Source: an uncultured Bacilli bacterium (GTDB lineage Bacteria > Bacillota_I > Bacilli_A > RF39 > UBA660). From it: 63,114 nucleotides of DNA. Where the stretch lies: assembly GCA_947581835.1 (NCBI GenBank), contig CANPVV010000005.1, positions 1 to 63,114 on the forward strand, read 5' to 3'. How positions within the stretch are numbered: position 1 is the first letter of the stretch; each line of letters opens with the position of its first letter. Positions 51,723 to 61,302 of the stretch are shown here, piece by piece. The position numbers were made by a program, and so were the translations under genes. The notes beneath the pieces are model-generated. The model did no database searches, was not told the origin of the DNA, and was given only the letters and a program-made list of their open reading frames with translations.

Positions 51723-53151
51723 AAATAATTGTCATTAATATGAAGATTATCATTAAACAAATAAACATACCAATTAAGAATTTAAATATATACTTTAACC
51801 AGTCACTATATTTAACATTTAAACTAGTAAGACCAATTCCTAAAACTATACTTGTTGGAATAAATAATTGAACAAATCCATAAGTAGATACAAGCATTAC
51901 ATATATTGGATTAACATAATCAACATATTCACTAACTAAGAAATTACCAATAATATAACCAGTATAACCTAAATCTGTATGGAATATATTAAGGATAAAT
52001 GTACTTAAAGTCATAGTCGCTAGATTAAATCCATCTGTTAAAGTTAATAATTTATTAATAATAGTTGCGATATAAGGAGACATATAAACTACAACCATCA
52101 ATATAAATGCTGCTAAAGTACATAATATTGGATAAAGCATTTTTTTAGCTCCTGCAACAAAGTTTTCTAAAAACTCATTAAATGAAACTCTATAACAAAC
52201 CCCAATTAGAATTGTTAATAAGAAAACTATCGAACCAATTGAGAATAAATCCCAATCTCCAAAAGCTCCCATATTAGTACCTAATATATCTCTTATAATA
52301 TAAAATTGATTACCTATCTTTAAATTTGTAAGTGTCTCATGGAAAGTATCAAATATTCCAATTCCAAAATTAGTATTCCATGCAACATAACCTAATATAA
52401 TTAAAATAAATGTAAATAAACCAATAATAATCAATGGTATAGTACTTCTTTTTTTAGTATCTTTAATATCTTCAACTAAAAACATATCTGTACTTTCCAT
52501 ATTTTTTTCTTTTTTATTCATATGTGTTATTGTAAAGAAATTAAATAATACTAAAGCAATTCCTAAAATTCCAAATCTAATCAACACTGCCGCATTAATT
52601 AATTCTCCTTCACTTTGAGTTCCCACAAGCATATATTGATTTAAATATTGAATGCCCTCAGTTCCATATGTAGCCCCAAGCGTACCTATTAAAATAGAAC
52701 CAAAAGTTACTGCCATAATAGTCATTTTATCTAATTTCATTCTATTAAGTATTGCAATTATAAATGGTATAAATACCAAAAGAACGAAACAATTTGTTAA
52801 AATACTTGTAAGCAAAGTAATTATTACTGAAATAATAACCACAAATAATTTTTTATGCTTATCTAAAGCTTTAGCAATTCCTGAGACTATTCTTTCATAT
52901 GCCTCTAGTTTAACTAATACTCCATAAAGTCCCCCAACTATTAATAAAAGCATAATTTTATCTAAAGCAAAATATGCACCGTAATAAAATAACCATGCAA
53001 GATCATTAATACCTACTCTTGACATTAATCCCTCAGTTATATATTCTCCTTCATATGAACCATTAGGAATTAACCAAGATAAAACAATAGCTATTAAAAT
53101 AAAAACCATAATGGCTTTAAATAAACCATATTTCTTTTCTTTTTTCTTCAT
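51721..53151 (-). CDS. YfcC/DcuC-superfamily carboxylate carrier
   Basis: About 476 residues with 11-12 membrane segments. It has the family features ISVIITLLTSILTNCFVLLV, FGSILIGTLGATYGTEGIQY and the conserved C-terminal block IGNFLVSEYVDYVNPIYVML. YfcC proteins are basic amino acid or carboxylate antiporters, sometimes annotated as C4-dicarboxylate anaerobic carriers; the substrate cannot be fixed here. ATG at 53151 follows GGAGGG and is preferred over the track start. An extended -10 (TGTTATAAT) lies just upstream. Confidence 0.8.
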   Translation of the reverse strand: MKKKEKKYGLFKAIMVFILIAIVLSWLIPNGSYEGEYITEGLMSRVGINDLAWLFYYGAYFALDKIMLLLIVGGLYGVLVKLEAYERIVSGIAKALDKHKKLFVVIISVIITLLTSILTNCFVLLVFIPFIIAILNRMKLDKMTIMAVTFGSILIGTLGATYGTEGIQYLNQYMLVGTQSEGELINAAVLIRFGILGIALVLFNFFTITHMNKKEKNMESTDMFLVEDIKDTKKRSTIPLIIIGLFTFILIILGYVAWNTNFGIGIFDTFHETLTNLKIGNQFYIIRDILGTNMGAFGDWDLFSIGSIVFLLTILIGVCYRVSFNEFLENFVAGAKKMLYPILCTLAAFILMVVVYMSPYIATIINKLLTLTDGFNLATMTLSTFILNIFHTDLGYTGYIIGNFLVSEYVDYVNPIYVMLVSTYGFVQLFIPTSIVLGIGLTSLNVKYSDWLKYIFKFLIGMFICLMIIFILMTII

Positions 53152-53520
53152 TAAAATTCCCTCCTTCACTCATTATAACACAAAATTTTCTAAATAAAAG
53201 CCCATTTTTTATTAAAAACATGAAAAAAAGTCTAAAATTTACCAAAATAAGCCCTTAAAACCCTCAATTATCCTCAAATCAAGTGTTTTTATCTAACATA
53301 TTTTCAAAATTTTAAACTCTAAATTTCACCAAATTTTACAATCTTTAAAATAATTCAAAATATCTTAATATCTTTATCAAATATCTTTATCTTTAAACGA
53401 ACCATATACTACAACCATATATTTCAAATAGTTATCTAAATAATTATCTATCAAACAACCAAAACTTAAATCCATTTTATTTATCTTTATTTATTTTATA
53501 TATATCTATATTATCTATCT
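53152..53520. other. Intergenic stretch, leader of the carrier and tail of lysS
   Basis: Apart from the carrier's ribosome binding site and TATAAT near 53172, this is AT-rich low-complexity DNA with many short ATCTTTA and TCTAAAT-like words. I see no ORF, tRNA, riboswitch or clear hairpin terminator for lysS. Confidence 0.5.
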
Positions 53521-55005
53521 TTACTCTCTTGGCTTCATTGTTGGAAACAATATTACTTCTCTAATTGTATCACTTTCTGTCATAAGCATAACTAATCTAT
53601 CAATACCATATCCTATTCCTCCAGCTGGTGGCATTCCATATTCAAGTGCTTCAATAAAATCTTTATCGATATCATTAGCCTCTTCATTACCTAAATTTTT
53701 TTCTTTTAATTGTTCCTCAAATCTTTCTAATTGATCATCAGGATCATTAAGTTCTGTATAAGCATTTGCAAATTCTTTTCCCCCAATAAACAATTCAAAA
53801 CGGTCAACAAATCTTGCATCATCTTTATTCTTTTTAGTTAAAGGTGATATTTCTATTGGGTGTCCATATAAAAACGTTGGTTGAATAAGAGTCTCTTCCA
53901 CATATTTCTCAAAAAACAAATTAATTATATGTCCCACACTCTTTTGGTGTTCTTCTACATGAATATCATGTTCTTTTGCTAATTCTAAAGCCTCTTCTAC
54001 CTTCATTTCCTTTTTAAAATCAATTCCCGTTTTCTCTTTTATAGCGTCTACCATACTAATTCTCTTCCATGGTCCTTCTAAATTAATTTCATTACCACAC
54101 CAATTAAAGATCATTTTTCCAATAACATTTTTAGCAATAGTCTGATACATTGCCTCAGTAAGTTCCATCATACCTTCTAAATCTGAATAAGCCAGATATG
54201 CCTCCATCAAAGTAAACTCGGGATTATGTTTAGGATCCATCCCTTCATTTCTAAAAGTTCTACCAATCTCATAAACTGCTTCCATACCTCCAACTAATAA
54301 TCTTTTTAAAGGAAGTTCCAAAGCAATTCTAAGATACATATCAATATCCTGAGTATTATGATGCGTCACAAAAGGTCTAGCTGATGCTCCGGTAAGTAAA
54401 CTAGTTAAAATTGGTGTTTCCACTTCCACAAATCCTCTGTTATCCATAAAATTTTGAATGCATCTAATAATTTTTGGTCTAACAAAAGCAATTTCTCTAG
54501 CCTTATCGTTCATAATTAAATCAACATATCTTCTTCTGTATCTTTCCTCAACGTCCGTAAGTCCATGAAATTTCTCTGGAAGTGGTCTTAATGCTTTAAC
54601 CAAATGGGTATATTTTATCGCATGAACACTTATTGCTCCTGTATTAGTTTTACAAACCCAACCTGTAATTCCAATAATATCTCCTAAATCACAAGCTTTA
54701 TAAAGTTCATATTCTTCTTCTCCAACGTCACTAATACTTATATATATTTGAATTACCCCAAATTTATCTTGAATATCCATAAAACCAGCTTTACCACTAC
54801 GTCTTTTAGATACAATTCTTCCTGCAATAACAACTTCATTTTTGGCTTCTTCTAACTCTTCTTTTGAAAATTTATCAAATTTATCTTTAATTTCTTTTGA
54901 ATTACTTGAAACATCAAATCTATGTCCAAAAGGATCTATTCCCATATTTCTTAAATTAGCAGCTTTTTCTCTTCTAACTAGCTCTTGTTCTGTATACTCT
55001 CGCAT
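53521..55005 (-). CDS. lysS: Lysyl-tRNA synthetase, class II
   Basis: About 494 residues of a class II LysRS. The anticodon-binding OB fold covers residues 50-150 ([20 protein letters not shown]). Motif 1 lies around [20 protein letters not shown], motif 2 is [20 protein letters not shown], and motif 3 is [22 protein letters not shown] at 55005 after GGAG is preferred over the track ATG 7 codons earlier. It follows the dus gene, as in several Bacilli, and no T-box leader is seen. Confidence 0.96.
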   Translation of the reverse strand: MREYTEQELVRREKAANLRNMGIDPFGHRFDVSSNSKEIKDKFDKFSKEELEEAKNEVVIAGRIVSKRRSGKAGFMDIQDKFGVIQIYISISDVGEEEYELYKACDLGDIIGITGWVCKTNTGAISVHAIKYTHLVKALRPLPEKFHGLTDVEERYRRRYVDLIMNDKAREIAFVRPKIIRCIQNFMDNRGFVEVETPILTSLLTGASARPFVTHHNTQDIDMYLRIALELPLKRLLVGGMEAVYEIGRTFRNEGMDPKHNPEFTLMEAYLAYSDLEGMMELTEAMYQTIAKNVIGKMIFNWCGNEINLEGPWKRISMVDAIKEKTGIDFKKEMKVEEALELAKEHDIHVEEHQKSVGHIINLFFEKYVEETLIQPTFLYGHPIEISPLTKKNKDDARFVDRFELFIGGKEFANAYTELNDPDDQLERFEEQLKEKNLGNEEANDIDKDFIEALEYGMPPAGGIGYGIDRLVMLMTESDTIREVILFPTMKPRE

Positions 55006-55082
55006 AAAATCAACTCCATTAATCATAATATATCATAAATTTTTAAAAGTAGCAAACAAAATATCACTAAAACTAAATATTT

Positions 55083-56078
55083 TTATTTCTCTATTTCTAA
55101 CTTTTCTAAAACATTTAAATAATCATCTAATATTTTTAAAAATTCTTCTTCACTCTTAGCCTTACAAATAAGTTCTTTATATATTTTTGCTTTAGGCATA
55201 CCTTTTAAATAATATAAAGCATGAGTTCTAATCTGCAATACTGCTGCCTTTACTCCTTTATCTTCTTTTATAAGTTCATAATGTTTCTTAATCATTAAAA
55301 TCTTTTCTTTATCAGTTGGCCTATCTATTATTTTTCCTTCTTCTAAATATGCCAAACACTCTTTAAATATCCATGGATTACCTAAAGCACCTCTTCCAAT
55401 CATTATTGCATCACAACCTGTCTCATCAAGCATTTTTTTGGCCTCTATCGCACTAGTTACATCCCCATTTCCAATAACGGGAATTTTTACAGCATCTTTA
55501 ACACTTTTTATTATTTTCCAATCAGCCTTACCTGTATAACCCTGTGCTCTAGTTCTTGCATGCACTGTTATAGCTTTTGCTCCATTTTCTTCCGCAATCT
55601 TTGCTACTTGAACAGCATTTATACTATCTTTATCCCAACCACTTCTAATTTTAATTGTAACTGGAACATTTACTGCTTTAACAACTTCTCTTACAATCTC
55701 TCCAATCTTTTGAGGATTTTTAAGTAAAGCACTACCCGCTTGAGCCCTCAAAGCTACTTTTGGTACTGGACACCCCATATTAATATCTATTATATCTGGT
55801 CTTTGCTTCTCCATAACAATCTTTGCAGCATCAACAAAAGTTTCAATATCACTCCCAAATATCTGTTGTACTATTGGTCTTTCACAATCTAAAGTCTTTA
55901 ATAAACTCAAAGTTTTATCATTTTCATAAACTAAAGCATTAGAACTAACCATTTCTGCAAAAATAAGCCCTGCTCCCATCTCTTTAACTATCCTTCGAAA
56001 AGCCGAATTAGAAATACCAGCCATAGGAGCTAAAACCAGTCTATTATCAATTTCTATATTACCTATCATCCATTTCAT
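55083..56078 (-). CDS. dus: tRNA-dihydrouridine synthase
   Basis: An FMN-dependent Dus of about 331 residues. NRLVLAPMAGISNSAFRRIV starts the TIM barrel. INMGCPVPKVALRAQAGSAL holds the catalytic Cys, VTIKIRSGWDKDS follows, and the phosphate site is IGRGALGNPWIF. It reduces uridines in tRNA D-loops. The order dus-lysS is common in Firmicutes. The start is uncertain among three nearby codons; ATG at 56078 fits the usual DusB beginning. Confidence 0.93.
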   Translation of the reverse strand: MKWMIGNIEIDNRLVLAPMAGISNSAFRRIVKEMGAGLIFAEMVSSNALVYENDKTLSLLKTLDCERPIVQQIFGSDIETFVDAAKIVMEKQRPDIIDINMGCPVPKVALRAQAGSALLKNPQKIGEIVREVVKAVNVPVTIKIRSGWDKDSINAVQVAKIAEENGAKAITVHARTRAQGYTGKADWKIIKSVKDAVKIPVIGNGDVTSAIEAKKMLDETGCDAIMIGRGALGNPWIFKECLAYLEEGKIIDRPTDKEKILMIKKHYELIKEDKGVKAAVLQIRTHALYYLKGMPKAKIYKELICKAKSEEEFLKILDDYLNVLEKLEIEK

Positions 56079-56098
56079 ATCCATCACCAAAATTAAAA

Positions 56099-56128
56099 AA
56101 GAATATCTAAACTCTTAAAGATATTCTT
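56099..56128 (-). terminator. Terminator of pduL
   Basis: AAGAATATCT and AGATATTCTT pair, followed on the minus strand by TTTTTTAATTTT. It separates pduL from dus. Confidence 0.75.
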
Positions 56129-56175
56129 AATTATACTCTAAACTAAAGATTATTGCAATTATTTCTCTATCTCTA

Positions 56176-56754
56176 TTATTTCTCAATTTCTACTGTATCT
56201 CCAGTATTAAGCATAAAGCAATTAGCATCATCTTTATCAATATGTATTTCAAAGTAACCATTATCTGTTACTTTTACAAAAGCCTCCATAACTCCACCTT
56301 TATCATTTTCAACTTTAAGTTTAACTAAATCTTCATGTTTAAGTCCTAACTCTATTGCTTTACTCTGATTCATATGGACATGTCTTTCAGCTTGAATACA
56401 ACCTGTATCTAAATGTAGTTCGCCCTTAGGTCCAATAATTGTTATAGCCTCACTATCTTCAACATCTCCACTTTGTCTTACTGGGGGATTAAGTCCTAAT
56501 AATATTGCATCACTTCGTGATATTTCTACCTGATTATACTTTCTAAGAGGCCCAATTAATCTTACGTGTTCAATAACTCCTTTTTCAGTCTTAAGCGTAA
56601 CTGTCTGCATTGCAGCATACTCTCCTACCTGATTTAATGGCCTTTTAATAGATATTGGCTCATCAAATAATTTTTCATAATTTTCTTTCGTAAGATGCAC
56701 ATGTCTATTACTAACTGCAATAGTCCCGTATATTTTTTCTTTTCCCTGTTTCAT
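56176..56754 (-). CDS. pduL: Phosphate propanoyltransferase / phosphotransacetylase PduL
   Basis: A 192-residue PduL with the two zinc-binding His motifs: AVSNRHVHLTKENYE near the N-terminus and IQAERHVHMNQSKAIELGL. GPLRKYNQVEISRSDAILLG and the C-terminal HIDKDDANCFMLNTGDTV complete the pattern. PduL interconverts acyl-CoA and acyl phosphate. Without a microcompartment locus nearby and with no encapsulation peptide, it most likely serves as the cell's phosphotransacetylase for ATP from acetyl-CoA. Confidence 0.93.
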   Translation of the reverse strand: MKQGKEKIYGTIAVSNRHVHLTKENYEKLFDEPISIKRPLNQVGEYAAMQTVTLKTEKGVIEHVRLIGPLRKYNQVEISRSDAILLGLNPPVRQSGDVEDSEAITIIGPKGELHLDTGCIQAERHVHMNQSKAIELGLKHEDLVKLKVENDKGGVMEAFVKVTDNGYFEIHIDKDDANCFMLNTGDTVEIEK

Positions 56755-56827
56755 TTTAAAACCTTCCTTCCTCTATATTTTACCATTAATTAATACAAAA
56801 AAATAGTTAAAAACTAAAAAATGAATC

Positions 56828-58291
56828 TTAAAGACCCATTTCTTTTCTTACCTCATCTAATACTTCTAACTCATTAAAATATATTTTTTCTCCCTTAATA
56901 TCCTGATATTCTTCATGACCTTTTCCCACTAATAATATCAAATCTCCATCTAATGCATTTAAACAAGCATATTTTATTGCATCTTTTCTATCAGGTATCA
57001 TAATATATTTAGCACCTACTCTATCTAAACCTACTTTTATATCTTTATTAATAAGTTCTATATCTTCAAAGCGGGGATTATCTTCAGTAATAATACATAA
57101 ATCACTTGCTCCTCCGATTATTTCTCCTAAATTATACCGTCTTTCTTTAGGGCGATTTCCTCCACCTCCAAAAACACTAACTAATCTCTTAGGTTTATAA
57201 TCTCTTAAAGTTTTAACTAACCCCCTCATTCCATCCTCTGTATGGGCATAATCAATTAATACTTTAAACTTAGGTGCAACTAAAGCTATCTCCATTCTTC
57301 CTCTTACACTAACATTTAGTAAAGCATCTTTTATCTTATCTAAATATACACCTAATTCCCTAGCAACCATTATTGCACATAAAGCATTATAAACATTAAA
57401 CTCTCCTGGCATACTTATTCTAAATATATCATTAACTAAACCTGAAGTCTTAAATTCTGTTCCTAAAAATTCTGAATCATTTAAAAATTTAATCTCATCT
57501 ACTTTTAATTGAGCATCATTTTTTATCGCATATGTTTTAATCGGTACCTCTACATTTTTAAATACCATCTCTAAATACTTAGAATCATTATTACTAATTA
57601 TTTTTTTACTATTTAAAAATAATTTATTTTTACACATAATATATTCTTCTTGACTTTCATGCTCACCAGGTCCAATATGATCTGTAGTTAAATTAGTCAA
57701 AACCCCTATCTCAAAAGTTATACCCGCAAGCCTATTAAGTTTAAAAGCTTGACTAGATGTTTCCATAGCAACATACTTAATTCCTGCATCAACCATTTCT
57801 CTAAAAGCTTTATGTACCTCATAAGACTCTGGTGTTGTATTATCTGTATGAATAACTTTATCTTTATACTTTATTCCAATACTTCCAATTAAACCACATG
57901 GATATCCAGCATTATTTAGAATATCTTTAATCATATGTGTAGTAGTAGTTTTACCAGTTGTTCCTGTAACTCCAATTTTCACTAATTCAGTATCTGGATT
58001 ACCAAAATAATTACTTGCCATATAAGATAAAGCAATTCTTGTATCATCAACTTTAATAACTGTAATATCTGAATCTATCTCTAAAAATTTAGAAATAACT
58101 ATAACTGTAGCTCCTTTTTTTATTGCATCTTTAATATATTCATGTCCATCAGTATTATAACCAACTAAAGCTACATATATATCCTTACTAGTTACTTTCC
58201 TACTATCATATTTAATATCATTTATTTCTTTATCTAAACTTCCTTTAATTAAAGTATAACTAACATTCTTTAAAATTTTTTCTAACTTCAT
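56828..58291 (-). CDS. murE: UDP-MurNAc-tripeptide synthetase MurE (meso-DAP type)
   Basis: A 487-residue Mur ligase. The N-terminal domain is followed by the ATP site VTGTTGKTTTTHMI, the UDP-MurNAc part TTPESYEVHKAF, the carbamylated-Lys region GPGEHESQEEYIMCKNKLF and the C-terminal domain. ITEDNPRFED contains DNPR, the signature of enzymes that add meso-diaminopimelate rather than lysine. The adjacent dapF supports this. It starts 6 bases after dapF, so wall precursor genes are co-transcribed. Confidence 0.95.
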   Translation of the reverse strand: MKLEKILKNVSYTLIKGSLDKEINDIKYDSRKVTSKDIYVALVGYNTDGHEYIKDAIKKGATVIVISKFLEIDSDITVIKVDDTRIALSYMASNYFGNPDTELVKIGVTGTTGKTTTTHMIKDILNNAGYPCGLIGSIGIKYKDKVIHTDNTTPESYEVHKAFREMVDAGIKYVAMETSSQAFKLNRLAGITFEIGVLTNLTTDHIGPGEHESQEEYIMCKNKLFLNSKKIISNNDSKYLEMVFKNVEVPIKTYAIKNDAQLKVDEIKFLNDSEFLGTEFKTSGLVNDIFRISMPGEFNVYNALCAIMVARELGVYLDKIKDALLNVSVRGRMEIALVAPKFKVLIDYAHTEDGMRGLVKTLRDYKPKRLVSVFGGGGNRPKERRYNLGEIIGGASDLCIITEDNPRFEDIELINKDIKVGLDRVGAKYIMIPDRKDAIKYACLNALDGDLILLVGKGHEEYQDIKGEKIYFNELEVLDEVRKEMGL

Positions 58292-58296
58292 TTATA

Positions 58297-59151
58297 TCAC
58301 TCACCTATAATATGTGAAACATCGATTTCACTTTCAAATACAAAATGTGATGGTCCCTTCATATATAATTCTCCTGTTTCTATTTCATATAAAATCTCTA
58401 AAGGTCCCCCAATTTGTTCTACCACACATTTATTAGAAGTTAACCCTAATTTATAACCAAAAACTACTGCTGAGGCACAACCTGTTCCACAACCAATTGT
58501 CTCTCCTGTACCTCTTTCCCATTCTCTAATCTTAATATATTCTCTATTTACTATTTGGGCAAAAGTAACATTAGTCTTCTTAGGAAATACCTCTAATTTA
58601 TGTTCAATCGCTGGTCCATATTTTTCTACCAAAAAGCTATCTACATCATCTACAAATATCACGGTATGAGGATTACCCCAAGATAAACTATTCACCTCAA
58701 AAGTTTTATCAAGTACTTCTATTTTTTCTTGCATAAAAGTATCTTTATCTGTCTTAACTGGAATTAAAGCACTATCAAAAATTGGTTTTCCAATATTTGC
58801 TTTAATATTACTAACTACTCCATCCTCTACTGTTAATTCCAACCGTTTTATTCCACCCAAAGTTTCAATAGTAAACTCTGTTTTATCCGTCATTTTATGA
58901 TCATAAACATATTTTCCTACACTTCTAAGCGCATTCCCACACATTTCAGCTTCACTTCCATCAGGATTAAACATACGCATTCGAAAAAAAGCTTTAGTCG
59001 ATGGACAAATAAGTACCATTCCATCACTACCTACTCCAAAATGACGATCTGAAACAAATTTAGCTAATAAATTTAAATTAGGAAGTTTCTGATTAATCGC
59101 ATCAATATACACATAATCATTCCCATAAGCCTGCATTTTTGTAAATCGCAT
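58297..59151 (-). CDS. dapF: Diaminopimelate epimerase
   Basis: About 284 residues with both catalytic cysteines in their usual settings, EMCGNALRSVGKYVYD and TIGCGTGCASAVVFGY. TKMQAYGNDYVYID opens the family. It converts LL- to meso-DAP for peptidoglycan and lysine. ATG at 59151, 6 bases after AGAGGTG, is preferred over the GTG at 59160. It lies between the PLP enzyme and murE and is probably in one operon with both. Confidence 0.95.
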   Translation of the reverse strand: MRFTKMQAYGNDYVYIDAINQKLPNLNLLAKFVSDRHFGVGSDGMVLICPSTKAFFRMRMFNPDGSEAEMCGNALRSVGKYVYDHKMTDKTEFTIETLGGIKRLELTVEDGVVSNIKANIGKPIFDSALIPVKTDKDTFMQEKIEVLDKTFEVNSLSWGNPHTVIFVDDVDSFLVEKYGPAIEHKLEVFPKKTNVTFAQIVNREYIKIREWERGTGETIGCGTGCASAVVFGYKLGLTSNKCVVEQIGGPLEILYEIETGELYMKGPSHFVFESEIDVSHIIGE

Positions 59152-59163
59152 TAATTTCACCTC

Positions 59164-60342
59164 TTATTTTAAAGCTTGTTCTAAATCATCAATAATATCT
59201 TGAGCATCTTCAATTCCCACTGATAAACGAAGTAAAGTATCTGTAATTCCTAATTTTTCTCTTATTTCTTCTTTAATCTCTGTATGTGTTCTACTAACTG
59301 GATGGGTAATTAAAGACTCAACTCCCCCTAAACTTTCTGCAAAAGTAATTAATTTAACTTTAGTAAGTAATTTATTTACTGTTTCCATACTATCAACTCT
59401 AAAAGATATCATACCTCCAAAACCTGTAGTTTGTCTTTTAGTAACTTGATAATCTTTATGATCTGGAAAACCTACATAATAAACTTTTTCAACTTTAGGA
59501 TGATTTCTTAAATATTCTGCCACCTTCATTGCATTTTCACTATGCTTATTCATTCTTAAAGCTAAAGTCTTAATTCCTCGCAGTAAAATCCAAGAATCCA
59601 TAGGTCCTAACCCAGCCCCATTTATATACATTTGAATTTCTAACTTTTCTCCAATACTTGCATCTTTAACTACTACAATACCCGCTAAAACGTCATTATG
59701 TCCTCCTAAATACTTAGTTCCACTATGAAGAACAATATCTGCTCCTAATGTTAAAGGCTTTTGATAATAAGGAGTTAAAAAAGTATTATCAACTACTACT
59801 AATGCTCCTACCTCATGACCAATCTTTGAGATTAATTCAATATCTGCTACTTTCATCATTGGATTAGTTGGTGTTTCAATTAAAATCATTTTTGTATTAG
59901 GTTTAATTGTTTTTTTAAGTAAATCTATATCTGATAAATCAATACTATCGTTTTCTATTCCATAAGGCTCTAAAACTTCATTAACGCATCTATAAGTTCC
60001 ACCATATACGTCATCGGAATAAATAATATGTTCTCCAGGATTTAAAAGTGAAGTTACTAACGAAACTGCTGCCATACCTGAAGTTACTGCAAAAGCTCTT
60101 TCTCCTTCTTCTAATATACACATTGTTCTTTCTAATTCTTCTCTCGTTGGATTAATACATCGTGAATAATTATATGGATCTGTCTTCTCTAAACCATGAT
60201 GCATAAAAGTTGCTGTCTGATAAATTGGATAACTAATTGAACCTGTATAAGGATCAACTCCATTTGCCCCATGAACCACTTTTGATTCAAACTTTAAATT
60301 TTCCTTTCTTGAATTTTCTTTGTAATCTTTAAAATTTTTCAT
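59164..60342 (-). CDS. Cystathionine gamma-synthase/lyase-family PLP enzyme
   Basis: About 392 residues of the Cys/Met metabolism PLP family. SYPIYQTATF is near the start, YSRCINPTREELERTMCILE follows, and the PLP-binding Lys is in LHSGTKYLGGHNDVLAGIVV. The C-terminus has ESLGGVESLITHPVSRTHTE. The last motif and overall length fit cystathionine gamma-synthase or gamma-lyase (MetB/MccB); sequence alone does not decide between them. ATG at 60342 behind GGAGG is used in place of the track start. It leads the dapF-murE unit. Confidence 0.9.
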   Translation of the reverse strand: MKNFKDYKENSRKENLKFESKVVHGANGVDPYTGSISYPIYQTATFMHHGLEKTDPYNYSRCINPTREELERTMCILEEGERAFAVTSGMAAVSLVTSLLNPGEHIIYSDDVYGGTYRCVNEVLEPYGIENDSIDLSDIDLLKKTIKPNTKMILIETPTNPMMKVADIELISKIGHEVGALVVVDNTFLTPYYQKPLTLGADIVLHSGTKYLGGHNDVLAGIVVVKDASIGEKLEIQMYINGAGLGPMDSWILLRGIKTLALRMNKHSENAMKVAEYLRNHPKVEKVYYVGFPDHKDYQVTKRQTTGFGGMISFRVDSMETVNKLLTKVKLITFAESLGGVESLITHPVSRTHTEIKEEIREKLGITDTLLRLSVGIEDAQDIIDDLEQALK

Positions 60343-60376
60343 ATTTACCTCCATTTCAAGGATTTCCCTTAAACTA

Positions 60377-60406
60377 AGTATACCGATAATAATTGTTATT
60401 TGTCAA
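60377..60406 (-). promoter_or_regulatory. Promoter of the PLP enzyme-dapF-murE unit
   Basis: TTGACA (60401-60406), 18 bases, TATACT (60377-60382) on the minus strand. These are the same hexamers as in the surface-protein promoters but with normal spacing and no G-tract. No SAM or other riboswitch is seen in the short leader. Confidence 0.85.
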
Positions 60407-60741
60407 GTAAATGCCTATCAAACTTTACACTTAAATCTAAAAATTTTTGTAATTTCCAGTACTATTCCTTATCTAAATTATATTCTAAAAACCCAAATAA
60501 GTACCCAAATAAAAAAAATACTTCTTATTTCAAATCCTAAAATTCAAAATATTCGTATTTTCTAATCATTATCTTTTATTTATTATTCTTTTTATTTTAT
60601 CCCTTTTATCTATTATCTCTTATATCTCTTGTTTACTATTTATTATATATCATTTAATATATTTATTATTTATCATATATTAATTTTTATTTATTGTATA
60701 CATAATTTAATGTATTTATTAGTCTATATTTATTATATCTC
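60407..60741. other. Intergenic low-complexity T/A tract
   Basis: From about 60560 to 60755 the sequence is almost only T and A, with words such as TTTATTAT, TATTTATT and TCTTATATCTC repeated irregularly. I see no ORF, RNA gene or strong hairpin. It may simply be decayed spacer downstream of the kinase gene. Confidence 0.5.
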
Positions 60742-61302
60742 TTATCTATTATTTATTTGAAACAATCTATCTATCTTCTCATAAGCCTCATCAAAATTAT
60801 CCATTGCTAACTCTAAAACTTTTATATTATCCAGTTTTTTAACCTCAGTAAGTACCTTTTTATAAGCTTCCTGCTGTTTAACACTACTCTCCAAACTAAA
60901 AGCCTGATAATTATGATGCACTCTCTTTAATCTCTCACTATATATATTAACGTCTTCTAAATATAAAGATATATAATACATTTCATAGTCTAAACCTCCA
61001 AACATTTCTAACAATTCTTGAAAAGTATCATCATAATCATATTCTTTATATCCCAATTTCGCATAAACATAATCTGAGAAAAAAGTTCTATCAAAAATTA
61101 AATTAACCTCACAATCTTCCATTTTCTTCATATATTCTAGTAAAGCTAAATACATTCTTCTACTTTTTTCTTTTCCACTTTTAGTTTTATCTTTATTACC
61201 TGTAAGCCTATATAAATTAGAAGCTTCTAAATTTTCTCTTAAATAATTTGCCAAAGTTGTTTTACCACAACCTTGAGGCCCCTCAATAATAATACATTTC
61301 AT
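60742..61302 (-). CDS. Nucleotide kinase (thymidylate-kinase-like P-loop protein)
   Basis: About 186 residues with a P-loop near the start, CIIIEGPQGCGKTTLANYLR, and a DR-type motif in NLIFDRTFFSDYVYAKLGY, both typical of thymidylate and deoxynucleoside kinases. The start is ATG at 61302, overlapping the thyX stop as TAATG. The coupling to thyX suggests that it phosphorylates dTMP or another deoxynucleotide. It is shorter and more divergent than classic Tmk, so a deoxynucleoside kinase is also possible. Confidence 0.75.
   Translation of the reverse strand: MKCIIIEGPQGCGKTTLANYLRENLEASNLYRLTGNKDKTKSGKEKSRRMYLALLEYMKKMEDCEVNLIFDRTFFSDYVYAKLGYKEYDYDDTFQELLEMFGGLDYEMYYISLYLEDVNIYSERLKRVHHNYQAFSLESSVKQQEAYKKVLTEVKKLDNIKVLELAMDNFDEAYEKIDRLFQINNR

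Noticed and set aside
60355-60406. SAM riboswitch or T-box before the PLP enzyme
   Set aside because: The distance from the -10 box to the start codon is only about 35 bases, too short for such leader RNAs.
60560-60755. AT-rich tract as a replication origin
   Set aside because: It is low-complexity T/A sequence, but I see no DnaA boxes, iterons or dnaA/dnaN genes nearby.
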